Assembly: GCF_000716335.1 (NCBI RefSeq)
Contig: NZ_KL591038.1
Span: 11,162 to 35,290 of the forward strand
Length of the DNA: 24,129 nucleotides
Direction of reading: 5' to 3'
Source: Streptomyces sp. NRRL S-118
Lineage (GTDB): Bacteria > Actinomycetota > Actinomycetes > Streptomycetales > Streptomycetaceae
Position 1 is the stretch's first letter. Each line of letters starts with the position of its first letter. The notes beneath the pieces were generated by a model. That model searched no databases. It was not told where the DNA came from and worked only from the letters and a program-made list of their open reading frames with translations. Shown here piece by piece: positions 1 to 7,384 of this stretch. Made by a program: the position numbers and the translations under genes.

Positions 1-170
1 CCCCCACACCACGACCCGGCGGGACCGGTCTTCCGCCTCGCCGACTACCTCGAACAACACGGCCGCACCACCCGCCGCCACCTGTGCCACCCGCCTCCTT
101 CTGGCACGCCGCTCACACCCACCTCACCCGCCCCGACGACCTGGACAACCTCAGCAGGGCAGCCCGCGAC
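1..170 (+). pseudogene. TPR-type protein fragment, frameshifted
   Basis: Codons from base 1 read ...FRLADYLEQHGRTTRRHLC, and from about base 87 a different frame continues PPASFWHAAHTHLTRPDDL. Joined, they resemble the segment between TPR-like repeats in large Streptomyces repeat proteins (recalled, not searched). One C appears to be missing in the CC at 87-88: with CCC the frame would run straight through. After about 165 the sense frame loses coding character and meets the 3' end of the minus-strand toxin gene. The 5' part lies outside the window. This is a gene fragment rather than a working gene, unless the missing base is a sequencing error and the upstream part is intact. Confidence 0.4.
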
Positions 171-1264
171 ACGCTCGGTGACGGCTCGCCGCACAGAGTC
201 CTCGGCCTGCCGGGCTGCGGTTGGAAGATCGCGCCGGCGTGCCATCTCGGCGCCCACGTCCGCAGCGGCCGCGCTCGTGCTCGACCGGGCGGTGAGAGAG
301 TCGTCAGGCTCCAGCAGGAGCGGTAGTGCTTCGGTCGAAGTGACTGGTTCGGATGCCAAGACCTGGAGCAGCGGGCGCACCGCGGCGTGCTCTCGTACGG
401 CAGGGTGGTGCGGGTCGGGGGCCATGGCGGCGACCACGTGTGCGTCAGCGGCCACCTGGTTCAGCACCGGCACGGTGGTGGCGTTGACCTCGCCCCGCAC
501 CGCGAACTCGATGACGATCTCCTGGTGCCGTGCCAGCCATCCGGCGACCTCATCGGGAGGCAGAGGCCGGGCGCGGATGGCGTGCAGCGCTTCGGCGGCC
601 GCCGGGTCACGGCTCCAGCCGCCGTCCGTGAGGCGCTCGTTGACGTAGAGATCGGCGCCGGTGCGGTCGGTGAGGGTGACCCGCTGTACGTCCGGGCTCG
701 CCTCGGCTGCCGCGAGCGTTTGCGGCATCATCCGGTAGGCGCTGTCGTGAGCGGTGGGCGGCGTCCAGCGCCCGGCCTCCAGGTAGCGGTGCAGGCTGTC
801 GAGGCGGCTGCGCTCGGCGCGCACGCCCCCGACGAGCTCGCCTCGATGGGTGGCGGCGAACTCACGGGCGGTCGCCACGGTCATCTCCGGATCCCGGAAC
901 ACCCCTCCAGCAGGAGGCTGTACTCGTGGTCGCGAGCGTGCTCGATGCTCATGCGCACCCAGGCCCCGGAGGCCTGCGCGGTGGCGTTGGGGAAGAGCAG
1001 CGGATGGTTGTCGAGCAGTTCCTGATACCGCGGGTGGAAGGCGCGCAGCTCGTCACCGGTCAGCGGAACGAGCTGCCGGTCGGCGTGCCGGTGTTCGGCG
1101 GCCGCCATGGCCTGGCTCTTGCCAGCCGCGGGCTGGCCACCGAGCAGCACCAGGACCGGCTCGGGCTGGCGTGCGTAGCCGGAGAAGACGAAGTCGCGCA
1201 CGTGCGCGTCGAAGCGGTCGCGCAGCTCCTTGTCGGTGAGGAAGAAGTCGCTGGCCTCAGCCAC
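45..1264 (-). pseudogene. zeta-type toxin (P-loop UDP-sugar/nucleotide kinase fold), split by a one-base frameshift
   Basis: The first frame (1264-881, 127 aa) holds the N-terminus with Walker A GGQPAAGKS at residues 42-50 and the GDELR segment near residues 70-73 expected in zeta toxins. The second frame (902-45) begins FRDPEMTVATAREF, the normal continuation after LLLEG. The join falls in CCCC at 902-905: one extra C (G on the coding strand) restores LLEGVFRDPEMT. Zeta toxins phosphorylate UDP-N-acetylglucosamine or related substrates and are held inactive by a small antitoxin. The gene overlaps the upstream small ORF by 8 bp (start GTG at 1264). Its C-terminus loses normal sequence after about 200 and reads into the antisense of the TPR fragment, so the native 3' end also seems lost. 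As written it makes only a 127-residue fragment. Confidence 0.8.
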
Positions 1265-1529
1265 GGACGTCCTTCAGCCGGGCGAGCTCCGCCTCCCATT
1301 GCTGGGTGTGCGCTATGAGCTGGGCGCGGTCGTGAGCGGGGACCGCGCGCTTGGCGTCCCGCAGGTCCATCAGCTTCCGCCACCAGCCGTCACGCTCTGC
1401 GGGGTTCGAGGCGTTGTCGGCCAGGTGCATGTAGCAGCCGGTGAGCTGGGTGGCTGTCTCGGCGAAGCTGTCGTAGACGGACGCGGTCGGCGCATGCTCG
1501 AACCGGTCCGTGCGGTCTGACGCTGCCAC
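1257..1529 (-). CDS. small putative antitoxin upstream of zeta toxin
   Basis: 90 residues from GTG at 1529, chosen because GGGAGCG lies just upstream; longer in-frame starts exist (to 1613) but lack a comparable ribosome site. The reading frame ends inside the toxin start: GTGGCTGA contains both the toxin GTG and this TGA, an 8-bp overlap typical of translational coupling in toxin-antitoxin pairs. The protein is short, charged and probably helical (VYDSFAETATQLTGC, then a WWRKLMDLRDAKR stretch). Small proteins of this type regularly precede zeta-family genes in Streptomyces, which is the basis for the antitoxin call; there is no recognisable fold from sequence alone. It looks intact although its toxin partner is frameshifted. 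Confidence 0.65.
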   Translation of the reverse strand: MAASDRTDRFEHAPTASVYDSFAETATQLTGCYMHLADNASNPAERDGWWRKLMDLRDAKRAVPAHDRAQLIAHTQQWEAELARLKDVRG

Positions 1530-1694
1530 AGGCGCTCCCTTTGGTTGGCGTGGATGACACGAGGGGCGGCGGCGCCCCGAAGCCGTCACCCAACCAGGCG
1601 CGTCACCGTTCATGATCAGTTTGACCGAGCGGGCGTCACGGCGTCCGGAGTTTGCGGACCCCCGCCGCGGGAGCTGGCCGGGTGGAGTGTGGGC

Positions 1695-2066
1695 TCAGGC
1701 GGCTTCGGTGACGTCGAGCACCGGGGCGGCCGTCGGGAGCGTCGCCTGCTTCAGCTCGGTGCGGGCCTGTACGCGCCGTTCGGTCTCGACGGTGGCCCAG
1801 AACGGGTGGGTGGCGACGCGGATGGAAAGGTCGGTGCACTTGCTGCGCAGCCGCTGGACCGACTCCTTCTGCTCAAGGGTCCAGCCGGGGCTGTCCTCGC
1901 GGCTGCCGGTGACCTCGCCGGTGTGCGGGTGCTCGGTGCCGGGCCAGCCGGGCATCGGCTCCACGCTCCACGGCAGCGTGCGTACGAGCGCGGCCAGCTC
2001 TGCGGCCGCCTGGTGCAGGCGCGTCTGGGCGACGCGCAGATCGTCGGGGAAGTCGGTTCCGGCCAT
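1695..2066 (-). CDS. conserved actinobacterial hypothetical protein
   Basis: About 123 residues beginning MAGTDFPDDLRVAQTRLHQ. I recognise the FPDDLxxAQ opening and the THPFWATVE block near the C-terminus from unnamed Streptomyces proteins; no function is known to me. It is mostly helical with no membrane segment. The start is uncertain. ATG at 2066 fits the family opening; ATG at 2078 adds four residues; ATG at 2123 overlaps the ligase stop as ATGA, which would couple the two genes. The stretch 2067-2110 is AT-rich and contains TATGAT, which could be a -10 element, favouring the short form. It sits directly downstream of the DNA ligase gene. Confidence 0.6.
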   Translation of the reverse strand: MAGTDFPDDLRVAQTRLHQAAAELAALVRTLPWSVEPMPGWPGTEHPHTGEVTGSREDSPGWTLEQKESVQRLRSKCTDLSIRVATHPFWATVETERRVQARTELKQATLPTAAPVLDVTEAA

Positions 2067-2119
2067 AGCGGGAATCATACTCGCGTTCGATTTTTGGAGT
2101 GTTTCGACACGCTTCTGGT

Positions 2120-3139
2120 TCATCCAGCTGCCGGAGTGGTGCCCTGTCCGAAGCGCGGAACGTCGGCGGCCGCGGTGTCCAGCCGGAGCCGGGCGAAGCG
2201 CAGCGGGTGCCGCCAGGCGCCGCCCCGGTCGATGGAGGTGTCGGCGTCGACCTCTGCGACCAGGTCCGGCACGACCGGCGTGACGTCGAGCGCCTCGCGG
2301 CTCCCCCAGGCGGAGGTGAAGCGGGCCCCGGTCCAGGGGTGGTCCGGGCCGGCGGGGCGGAGGTGCTCGGCGACCTGCCGGGCGGCGTCCGGCCGCAACG
2401 GCACCGTCCGGCCGACCGGCCGCAGGCGGCCATCGTCGTCGTAGCGGCCCAGAACGAGCAGCTGCGGGCGGCGCAGGCTGCCGGTGATGCCCCCGATGAC
2501 CGCTTCGGTGGTGTTGCGGCGCCTGACCTTGAACCAGCCGCGAGCCCCGGGCAGGTAGCGCTGCGCCAGGCCTTTGATCACCAGTCCCTCCACCCCCGGC
2601 ACGTCGGTCCAGGAGGTCAGCCACTCCTGTGCGAGGGTGGGATCGGTCGTCATGGGGCACAGCGTCCACGGCGCGGTCAGGCCGTGGCCGGTGAACAGCT
2701 CCTCCAGCACCGCCCGGCGCCGCGCGTACGGCTCGGCCAGCAGCTCCTCGCCGCCGGTCTGCAGGCAGTCGAAGGCGATGTAGTGGGCGGGGAAGGCGGC
2801 GGCGAGCTGCTCGACGCTCCGGCCGCCGGCGGCCGCGCGGCGCTGCAGCGTCTCGAAGGAAAATCGGTCCTGGTGCCAGACGACGAGCTCGCCGTCGAGG
2901 ACCAGGCCGGGCGGCAGGTCGTTCGCCGCGCGGACCAGATCGGGGAAGTGGCGCTGGATGAGGCTGCCGCGGCGTGACTGCAGCAGCACCGGTCCGCCCG
3001 GGCGGACCGGGGTGAACAGCAGGCAGCGGTAGCCGTCGAACTTCGCCTCAAAGGCCAGCGCGCCCGGCAGGACACCTGGGCCCGGGACGGTCTCCCTCGC
3101 CTGGGCCAGCATCGGTTCCACCGGCGGACGCAGCACCAC
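2120..3139 (-). CDS. ATP-dependent DNA ligase (LigC/LigD-ligase type)
   Basis: 339 residues from GTG at 3139 with GAGG five bases upstream. It would seal nicks in duplex DNA through an enzyme-AMP intermediate. Motif I is EAKFDGYR (residues 31-38), with K33 the expected adenylated lysine; DGELVVW and EGLVIKG match later nucleotidyltransferase motifs, and WFKVRRRNT matches motif V. The region after about residue 230 fits an OB-fold domain. The length suits the stand-alone ATP-dependent ligases many actinomycetes carry besides NAD-dependent LigA. There is no Ku gene, polymerase or phosphoesterase domain nearby. A second, damaged ligase of similar type lies at 11311-12177. The gene looks complete. 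Confidence 0.9.
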   Translation of the reverse strand: MVLRPPVEPMLAQARETVPGPGVLPGALAFEAKFDGYRCLLFTPVRPGGPVLLQSRRGSLIQRHFPDLVRAANDLPPGLVLDGELVVWHQDRFSFETLQRRAAAGGRSVEQLAAAFPAHYIAFDCLQTGGEELLAEPYARRRAVLEELFTGHGLTAPWTLCPMTTDPTLAQEWLTSWTDVPGVEGLVIKGLAQRYLPGARGWFKVRRRNTTEAVIGGITGSLRRPQLLVLGRYDDDGRLRPVGRTVPLRPDAARQVAEHLRPAGPDHPWTGARFTSAWGSREALDVTPVVPDLVAEVDADTSIDRGGAWRHPLRFARLRLDTAAADVPRFGQGTTPAAG

Positions 3140-3253
3140 CAGGTCCTCGCTCGTGAGGCGGGAGCCGTACCGCTCGGGGCCGGCACGGCTCCCGGCAACG
3201 AAGGGTGCAGCCCGCCCGGTCCTGTCAGCGGACGCGGCTGTGCCTCTTCCTGT

Positions 3254-4304
3254 CTACGGCCTAAAGACGCGCGGCGCGAGCGGCGCTGGGCGAGTCGGGA
3301 AGGCGCAGCGGTGACGAGGGTGACGTGCCGGTGCCAACCGATGAACGAGCGGCCCTCGAAGTGGTCGAGGCCGAGGGTCGTCTTCAGCTCGCGGTAGTCG
3401 TGCTCGATGCGCCACCGCAGTTTCGCGATGCGGACGAGGTCGCGGGCGGGGATGCCCGCGGGCAGGTTGGATATCCAGTACTTGAACGGCTCGTTCTCCC
3501 CTTCGGGCCATTGGGCGATGAGCCAGCTCATCGGGATCGTGCCGTCCGTGGCGGGTTTGAGCCGCCGCCCTGCGAGGCGGATCCGCAGCAGGACGAAGTG
3601 CGAGCTCATCGCGGCTTTGGAGCCCTTGCGCCAGGTCAGGGTTCGTCCCTGGCGTCGCCCGGCGGCCAGCACGTGATCACGTAAGGAGACGGGACGGGTG
3701 CGGTAACGCGGAAGGGGCCTGGGCCCGAGGCCGCCATAGGCGGGCTGGTGGGGTTCGGCGTCCTCACCGTGGGCGGTCATCTCCGCTTTGGCCTGCAGGA
3801 CGTAGGCCAGGCCGCGGTCTTCCAGGCCGTGGCGGAAGTCGGCATTGGCGCCGTAGCCGGTGTCCGCGACCAGCACGGCGGGTCTCAGCCCGGTGCCGGC
3901 CAGTTCGTCGAGCATGTCCAGGGCCAGCTGCCATTTGGGGCGGTGATGCTCGCCGTCCGGGATCCGGCAGCTTGCCCGGCGGCCGGCTGCTTCCGGTGTG
4001 GCCCAGCTCCTGGGCAGGAACAGGCGCCAGGACAGCGGACACGAGGCGGTGTCGGAGGCGGCATGGACACTGACGCCGATCTGGACTGCTGGTGATCCAC
4101 CCCCAGACGCCCTGCCATCGGCTGCATCCTTGCGTCGGCCGTCCAGCAGCAGCCCCCGCAGATACAGGGCGCCCTTCTCCCGCTGATCACGCCGCACCAG
4201 CGGCGCGAACACTTCCCCGCCGAACTCCTCCAACCGGGCATGACACGCTGCAAGTTCCCCAGCCCTCGTACCAACAGCGAACTACCACGCACCCACCGTG
4301 ACAA
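3254..4304 (-). pseudogene. IS701-family transposase, internally deleted and frameshifted
   Basis: Readable blocks in family order are GEVFAPLVRRDQREKGALYLRGLLLDGRRK, MQPMAGRLGVDHQQ (another frame), QIGVSVHAASDTASCP, RPKWQLALDMLDELAG, VLVADTGYGANADF, KYWISNLPAG, and KLRWRIEHDYRELKTTLGLDHFEGRS. Two bases are missing between GRRK and MQP. Between VDHQQ and QIGVSV roughly 65-70 residues are absent, including the VDDTGF block with the first catalytic Asp of the DDE site. More frame changes follow GWHRHVTLV. The second Asp (VADTGYG) and Glu (EHDYRELK) remain. It cannot encode an active transposase. One reading frame runs on antisense into the ligase region, but that extension is not meaningful. 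Confidence 0.8.
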
Positions 4305-4325
4305 GGCCCACGTAACAAAGCCCTA
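3254..4325 (-). mobile_element. IS701-family insertion sequence, decayed
   Basis: The unit contains one broken transposase gene and little else. The right boundary is probably near 4325, where the tetranucleotide CTAG (4326-4329) matches the YTAR target preference I recall for this family; the bases just inside (GGGCTTTGTTACGTGGGC on the minus strand) are a plausible terminal repeat. I could not find its partner at the left side (3140-3260), so the left end looks truncated. The CTAG also supplies the stop of the neighbouring DUF6087 gene. Confidence 0.65.
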
Positions 4326-4652
4326 CTAGGCGGTGTCGGGGCGGCGGAACACCTCGGTCGGTCGCCAAGGCTCCGGCGCCGGGGGGAGCTTGCTGAACGA
4401 GGGAAGAGGGACCCGGCTAGTACGAGCTGACGCGTCCTCTCCAGTCTCCTGTGCAGCGGTCGGGAAGTCCTCGGCAACGCCGACCGGAACCCATTGGTAC
4501 CCGTCCCATTCCTGGATGCCGCGCGGCGCGGCCGGGTCGACGTGCGTTCCTTGCTCTGCCTGGTCGCCGAGCGGGGCGAGCCGGTGCTCTCCGCGGGCAG
4601 GGCGGCGGCGCTCGCGGCGTGCCGCCCATTGCTCCAGGGGCTCGTCGTCCAT
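4326..4652 (-). CDS. DUF6087 family protein
   Basis: 108 residues from ATG at 4652, chosen for the strong GGAGGGAG box eight bases upstream; a longer frame to 4742 has no such site. The opening MDDEPLEQWAARRERRR and the block HVDPAAPRGIQEWDGYQWVPVGV match the DUF6087 family as I recall it, small unstudied proteins of streptomycetes. There is no signal peptide or membrane segment. It lies downstream of tgmC on the same strand with 71 bp between, interrupted by a possible hairpin, so it may or may not be on the RiPP transcript. Its stop codon lies in the CTAG at the edge of the IS remnant, so the last residues may have been altered by that insertion. Confidence 0.75.
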   Translation of the reverse strand: MDDEPLEQWAARRERRRPARGEHRLAPLGDQAEQGTHVDPAAPRGIQEWDGYQWVPVGVAEDFPTAAQETGEDASARTSRVPLPSFSKLPPAPEPWRPTEVFRRPDTA

Positions 4653-4683
4653 GCGGTGCTCCCTCCTCGTGGACTCGTTCAGT

Positions 4684-4744
4684 CTGCCGCGTCGGCAGGG
4701 TGGACGGGAACCGGCGGCTGGCGCTACAGCGTGGTCGTCCACCC
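4684..4744 (-). terminator. possible hairpins at the tgmC 3' end
   Basis: Two overlapping inverted repeats occur. CTGCCG-CGT-CGGCAG lies at 4684-4698. A 9-bp perfect pair, GGGTGGACG (4698-4706) with CGTCCACCC (4736-4744), encloses the tgmC stop codon. There is no T-run. They could be an attenuator or terminator between tgmC and the DUF6087 gene. Confidence 0.3.
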
Positions 4745-5860
4745 GCCGCGGGACAGCGTGGTCGTGCCGTCAGGGCCGATGGTGACCCGGGCCCCGTAGA
4801 CAGGGAGTTCCCCGTGCTGCAGCCACCACCACCGGATGCTGTCGAGCTCGTCGTACAGGCGGCGCGGGCCGGACTGGTACACGGTTGCGGTCTGCTCGCC
4901 GGGCCTGGTGGACGCTCGTGCCCAGGACCCGTCCTTGTGCAGCATCCACGTCATGCGGCTGCCGTCGTCGCCGGTGCCGGTGCGGTGCTCGATGCCGGGG
5001 ACCTTGAGGGACAGCATCGACCACACCTCCCAGGCCTGCATGACGTCGAGGACGGGGAAGAGCGACCTGGTGACCTCCTCGCCTTCCTGGTCGACGGCCT
5101 GGGCGAACACCTCGTTCAGGCCGGGCGGGTAGTCGTCACCGGATCGGGTGGCCATGAACGAGCCGCGGTCCCACTCGACTCGCCCCAGGGCGCCGCCGTC
5201 CTCCGTCTTGTCCGCGGTCACGATCAGGCCGGTGCCCTCGATCGTGGTCACCAGGCGTCCGCCGGGTGCGAGCGCTGCCAGCCACGAGGCGGGGATGCGG
5301 GGCATCGAGACCATTGACACGATCCGGTCGAAGGTGCCCGGCAGCTCATCGGCTCCGGCGTCCGCGGTGACGACCGTCGGAACGCAGCCGATCCGGGCGA
5401 GCCGTTCAGCGGCGGCCGCGGTCAGGTACGGGTCGACGTCCAGCGTGGTCACCAGGTCGTCGCCGAGGCGCCGGCAGGCCAGGGCGGCGCTGTACCCGGA
5501 GCCGGTGGCCAGGTCCAGCAGCCGTACGCCCGGCGTGAGACGGCCGTGCCGCAGCATCGTCACGACCAGGCTCGGCAGCGTGGACGATGATGTGGGATGT
5601 CCGGTGACAGGCTGGCCGAGACCGGCGTGGTCGGCGTGCACGGGCCCGATGCGGGTCACCAGCGTGGTGTCGGAGTAGGCGGCCCTCACCCACGTCGGCT
5701 CGTCGGCCCGACCGTCCACGGCGGTCCACCCGCGCTCGCCGGGGGTGAACCAGCGCTCGACCAGCAGGTGCCGGGGCGTCTCCCGGACCGGGCCCCACCA
5801 GTCCGAGCCTGGGTGCGAGATGGTGGCCGCGAGGGCGGCCGCGTGCGGCTTCCAGTCCAT
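4724..5860 (-). CDS. tgmC: ATP-grasp peptide maturase system methyltransferase (PIMT-like)
   Basis: 378 residues, a SAM-dependent methyltransferase of the protein-L-isoaspartate O-methyltransferase group. Motif I is LLDLATGSGYSAA (residues 114-126), followed by the acidic TLDVDP strand end (139-144); TSSSTLPSLV (90-99) sits where PIMT proteins bind substrate. It is much longer than ordinary PIMT (about 210 residues), with an extra roughly 150-residue C-terminal part, as seen in graspetide-cluster enzymes. In studied relatives the enzyme methylates an aspartate of the cyclised peptide and leads to an aspartimide or isoaspartate; here that is inference. The ATG overlaps the tgmB stop as TGATG, so translation is coupled. 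Confidence 0.88.
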   Translation of the reverse strand: MDWKPHAAALAATISHPGSDWWGPVRETPRHLLVERWFTPGERGWTAVDGRADEPTWVRAAYSDTTLVTRIGPVHADHAGLGQPVTGHPTSSSTLPSLVVTMLRHGRLTPGVRLLDLATGSGYSAALACRRLGDDLVTTLDVDPYLTAAAAERLARIGCVPTVVTADAGADELPGTFDRIVSMVSMPRIPASWLAALAPGGRLVTTIEGTGLIVTADKTEDGGALGRVEWDRGSFMATRSGDDYPPGLNEVFAQAVDQEGEEVTRSLFPVLDVMQAWEVWSMLSLKVPGIEHRTGTGDDGSRMTWMLHKDGSWARASTRPGEQTATVYQSGPRRLYDELDSIRWWWLQHGELPVYGARVTIGPDGTTTLSRGGWTTTL

Positions 5861-6825
5861 CAGGTGGCTCCTTGAAGATCGTCGGCAATCGCCTCGGCGA
5901 TCGGTAGGCCGGTCGCGCCTTGAATCCAGTCCCATTGGCCACACGGGTTGACCTCGAGGAACGTCCATTCCCCGTCGGGGCCCACGATGAAGTCTGCCGC
6001 GCCGTAGCGCAGATGCAGCCGATCCATCAGGCGCCGCATCCCGGTGGCCACCTGCTCGGGTACCTCGGTGATGGTGTAGGTCAGGGCCGCGTAGTCGCTG
6101 CGCCAGTCGTCATGAGCGGCTTCGCTGCCGGCGTGGATGGCGGCAGCGAACATGCGCTCGCCCACGACCGTGAGACGGACCTCGTGCTCCTTGCTGACCC
6201 AGGCCTGGAACAGGTGCGCGGTGGTGTCGATGCCCCGCAGGTCGTCCAGGTCCTCGGGGCTCAGGCGTTGGGTGTATACGGATTTGAGCTGGTCGTCCTC
6301 GATGAGGACCGGCGAAGCGACGGGCTTGCAGATGATCGACCAGCCGGACTCAGCGGCGAAGGCTCGCACGTCCTCGGCCCGGTTCGTGATCAGCGTGGGC
6401 GGGATGGTCAACCCGCAGGCGCGGGCGGCCGCGAGCTGCACGGGCTTGTACTCGGCGCGCGCCATGGCGGTCGGGTGGTTCACCCAGCGGCAGTCCAGCG
6501 CGGACAGGACCCCGCCGAGGCCGGCACGGGCCTGGGCGGCGGCGAACCTCTCCTCCGGGCCGGACATCCCCTGGGGGAAGCGGAACGCCCCGGGGGCGCG
6601 GTAGTAGACCGCGCCGACCCGGGACAGCTCCACCGTCCGGTGCTCGGTGGTGAGGACGCCCGTCCACGCCTGCTCCTGGTCGATCCTTCCGGCCAGGGTG
6701 AGCCGCTGCGGGAAGTTGGCGGTGTCCATGCGGAACACCTCGACGCCGCGGCGATCCAGCTCGACGACGACCCGGTCCGTGGGCCAGTCGTCGGCTGCGG
6801 CGATGATCAGGACGGGCGCGGTCAT
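5860..6825 (-). CDS. tgmB: ATP-grasp ribosomal peptide maturase (graspetide ligase)
   Basis: 321 residues. It would use ATP to activate Asp/Glu side chains of the precursor and join them to Thr/Ser (ester) or Lys (amide) side chains. Family features are the MvdC/MvdD-like N-terminal domain with VYYRAPGAFRFP (residues 73-84), RWVNHPTAMARAEYKPVQL (113-131), the ATP-binding lysine block IICKPV (164-169), RLTVVGERMFAAAI (217-230) and the metal-binding end FLEVNPCGQWDW (289-300). NPCGQW is normally NPNGQW, so Cys replaces the second Asn; E291 and N293 are kept. The ATG shares its A with the tgmA stop (TGATG). The gene looks complete and uses normal high-GC codons. Confidence 0.92.
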   Translation of the reverse strand: MTAPVLIIAAADDWPTDRVVVELDRRGVEVFRMDTANFPQRLTLAGRIDQEQAWTGVLTTEHRTVELSRVGAVYYRAPGAFRFPQGMSGPEERFAAAQARAGLGGVLSALDCRWVNHPTAMARAEYKPVQLAAARACGLTIPPTLITNRAEDVRAFAAESGWSIICKPVASPVLIEDDQLKSVYTQRLSPEDLDDLRGIDTTAHLFQAWVSKEHEVRLTVVGERMFAAAIHAGSEAAHDDWRSDYAALTYTITEVPEQVATGMRRLMDRLHLRYGAADFIVGPDGEWTFLEVNPCGQWDWIQGATGLPIAEAIADDLQGAT

Positions 6826-7121
6826 CAGTCCTTCGGCCCCTCGTCCAGCGGCGGCGGGTTGGTCGTCGAGCCGTCTGGGACGGTCGGCGTGTGGGTATTC
6901 GCCATGCACGTCAGCAGGCCGCCGTCGTCCGAGATGTTCACCTGGCGGCCGTGGTCGTAGGCGTGTGCCGAGATGCGGGCGGCGCCGGTGGAGTCGGGGA
7001 CGCGGGCGAAGCGCAGTGCCCACGGCCTGGTGTGCGGGGCCGACGGGGGCTCCACGCTGTGCGGGGTGGGGCCTCCGGGCGGGGTGAGGGGGAACGCTTC
7101 GCGAGGCAATGCAGTCGTCAC
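6825..7121 (-). CDS. tgmA: ATP-grasp-modified RiPP precursor peptide
   Basis: 98 residues from GTG at 7121, with GGAGAG four to five bases upstream. A longer frame to 7385 exists but its upstream codons look non-coding. The leader carries RPWALRFARVP (residues 32-42) and YDHGRQVNISDDG (55-67), matching the P-[FW]-[GA]-L-R-[FY]-x-R and YDxxRQ blocks of TgmA-type precursors, which bind the ATP-grasp enzyme. The C-terminal end TVPDGSTTNPPPLDEGPKD (80-98) is the likely core: hydroxyl donors T80, S85, T86, T87 and acids D83, D93, E94, D98, with K97 as an amide option. The start overlaps the preceding ORF as GTGA. The exact ring pattern cannot be read from sequence. There is no dedicated protease or exporter beside it. 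Confidence 0.88.
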   Translation of the reverse strand: MTTALPREAFPLTPPGGPTPHSVEPPSAPHTRPWALRFARVPDSTGAARISAHAYDHGRQVNISDDGGLLTCMANTHTPTVPDGSTTNPPPLDEGPKD

Positions 7122-7354
7122 GATCTCTCCAGTTGGTTGCGGAACAGGATGGTGCTGGGTGGAGCGGGCTCGCTGCAGAGGTGGAGCTGGGGGTGGCTCC
7201 GCGGGCCCGCCCCGTCGCCGGCCACGTGTCCTTCGGTAGGCAGGCCGGCGAGTTCGTGGGCCCGGCGCGGGGCGGTGACTTCGCCGTGGGGGGACACGGA
7301 TTCGGCCGTAACTTCCCGCGCCGGGGGTCTTGCCCTGCCCGATGGCCCGGCCAT
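7118..7354 (-). CDS. uncharacterised 78-residue protein coupled to tgmA
   Basis: ATG at 7354 has GGAG six bases upstream, and the reading frame ends LERS-stop inside GTGA, which also contains the tgmA start. Third positions are strongly GC-rich through the middle (AESVSPHGEVTAPRRAHELAG). It starts 30 bp after the end of the CXXC gene, so it fills the gap in the operon. I recognise no domain. It has one Cys, several Glu/Thr/Ser, and no membrane segment. It could be a small cluster protein, possibly a helper or a second substrate, or a chance reading frame in a leader region; a competing frame that starts at 7385 and runs into tgmA overlaps it. The coupling geometry is the main support. Confidence 0.45.
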   Translation of the reverse strand: MAGPSGRARPPAREVTAESVSPHGEVTAPRRAHELAGLPTEGHVAGDGAGPRSHPQLHLCSEPAPPSTILFRNQLERS

Positions 7355-7384
7355 GCTGCGCTCCGGGGCACCGGGCAGGAGTCA

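Noticed and set aside
881..905. Programmed frameshift in the zeta toxin
   Set aside because: The site lacks a slippery heptamer and a stimulatory structure that I can see; a simple lost G explains it.
2677..4233. A 518-codon frame covering the transposase and part of the ligase
   Set aside because: Only the left part is transposase; after about 3290 it is the antisense or wrong frame of other sequence, and the real ligase uses a different frame.
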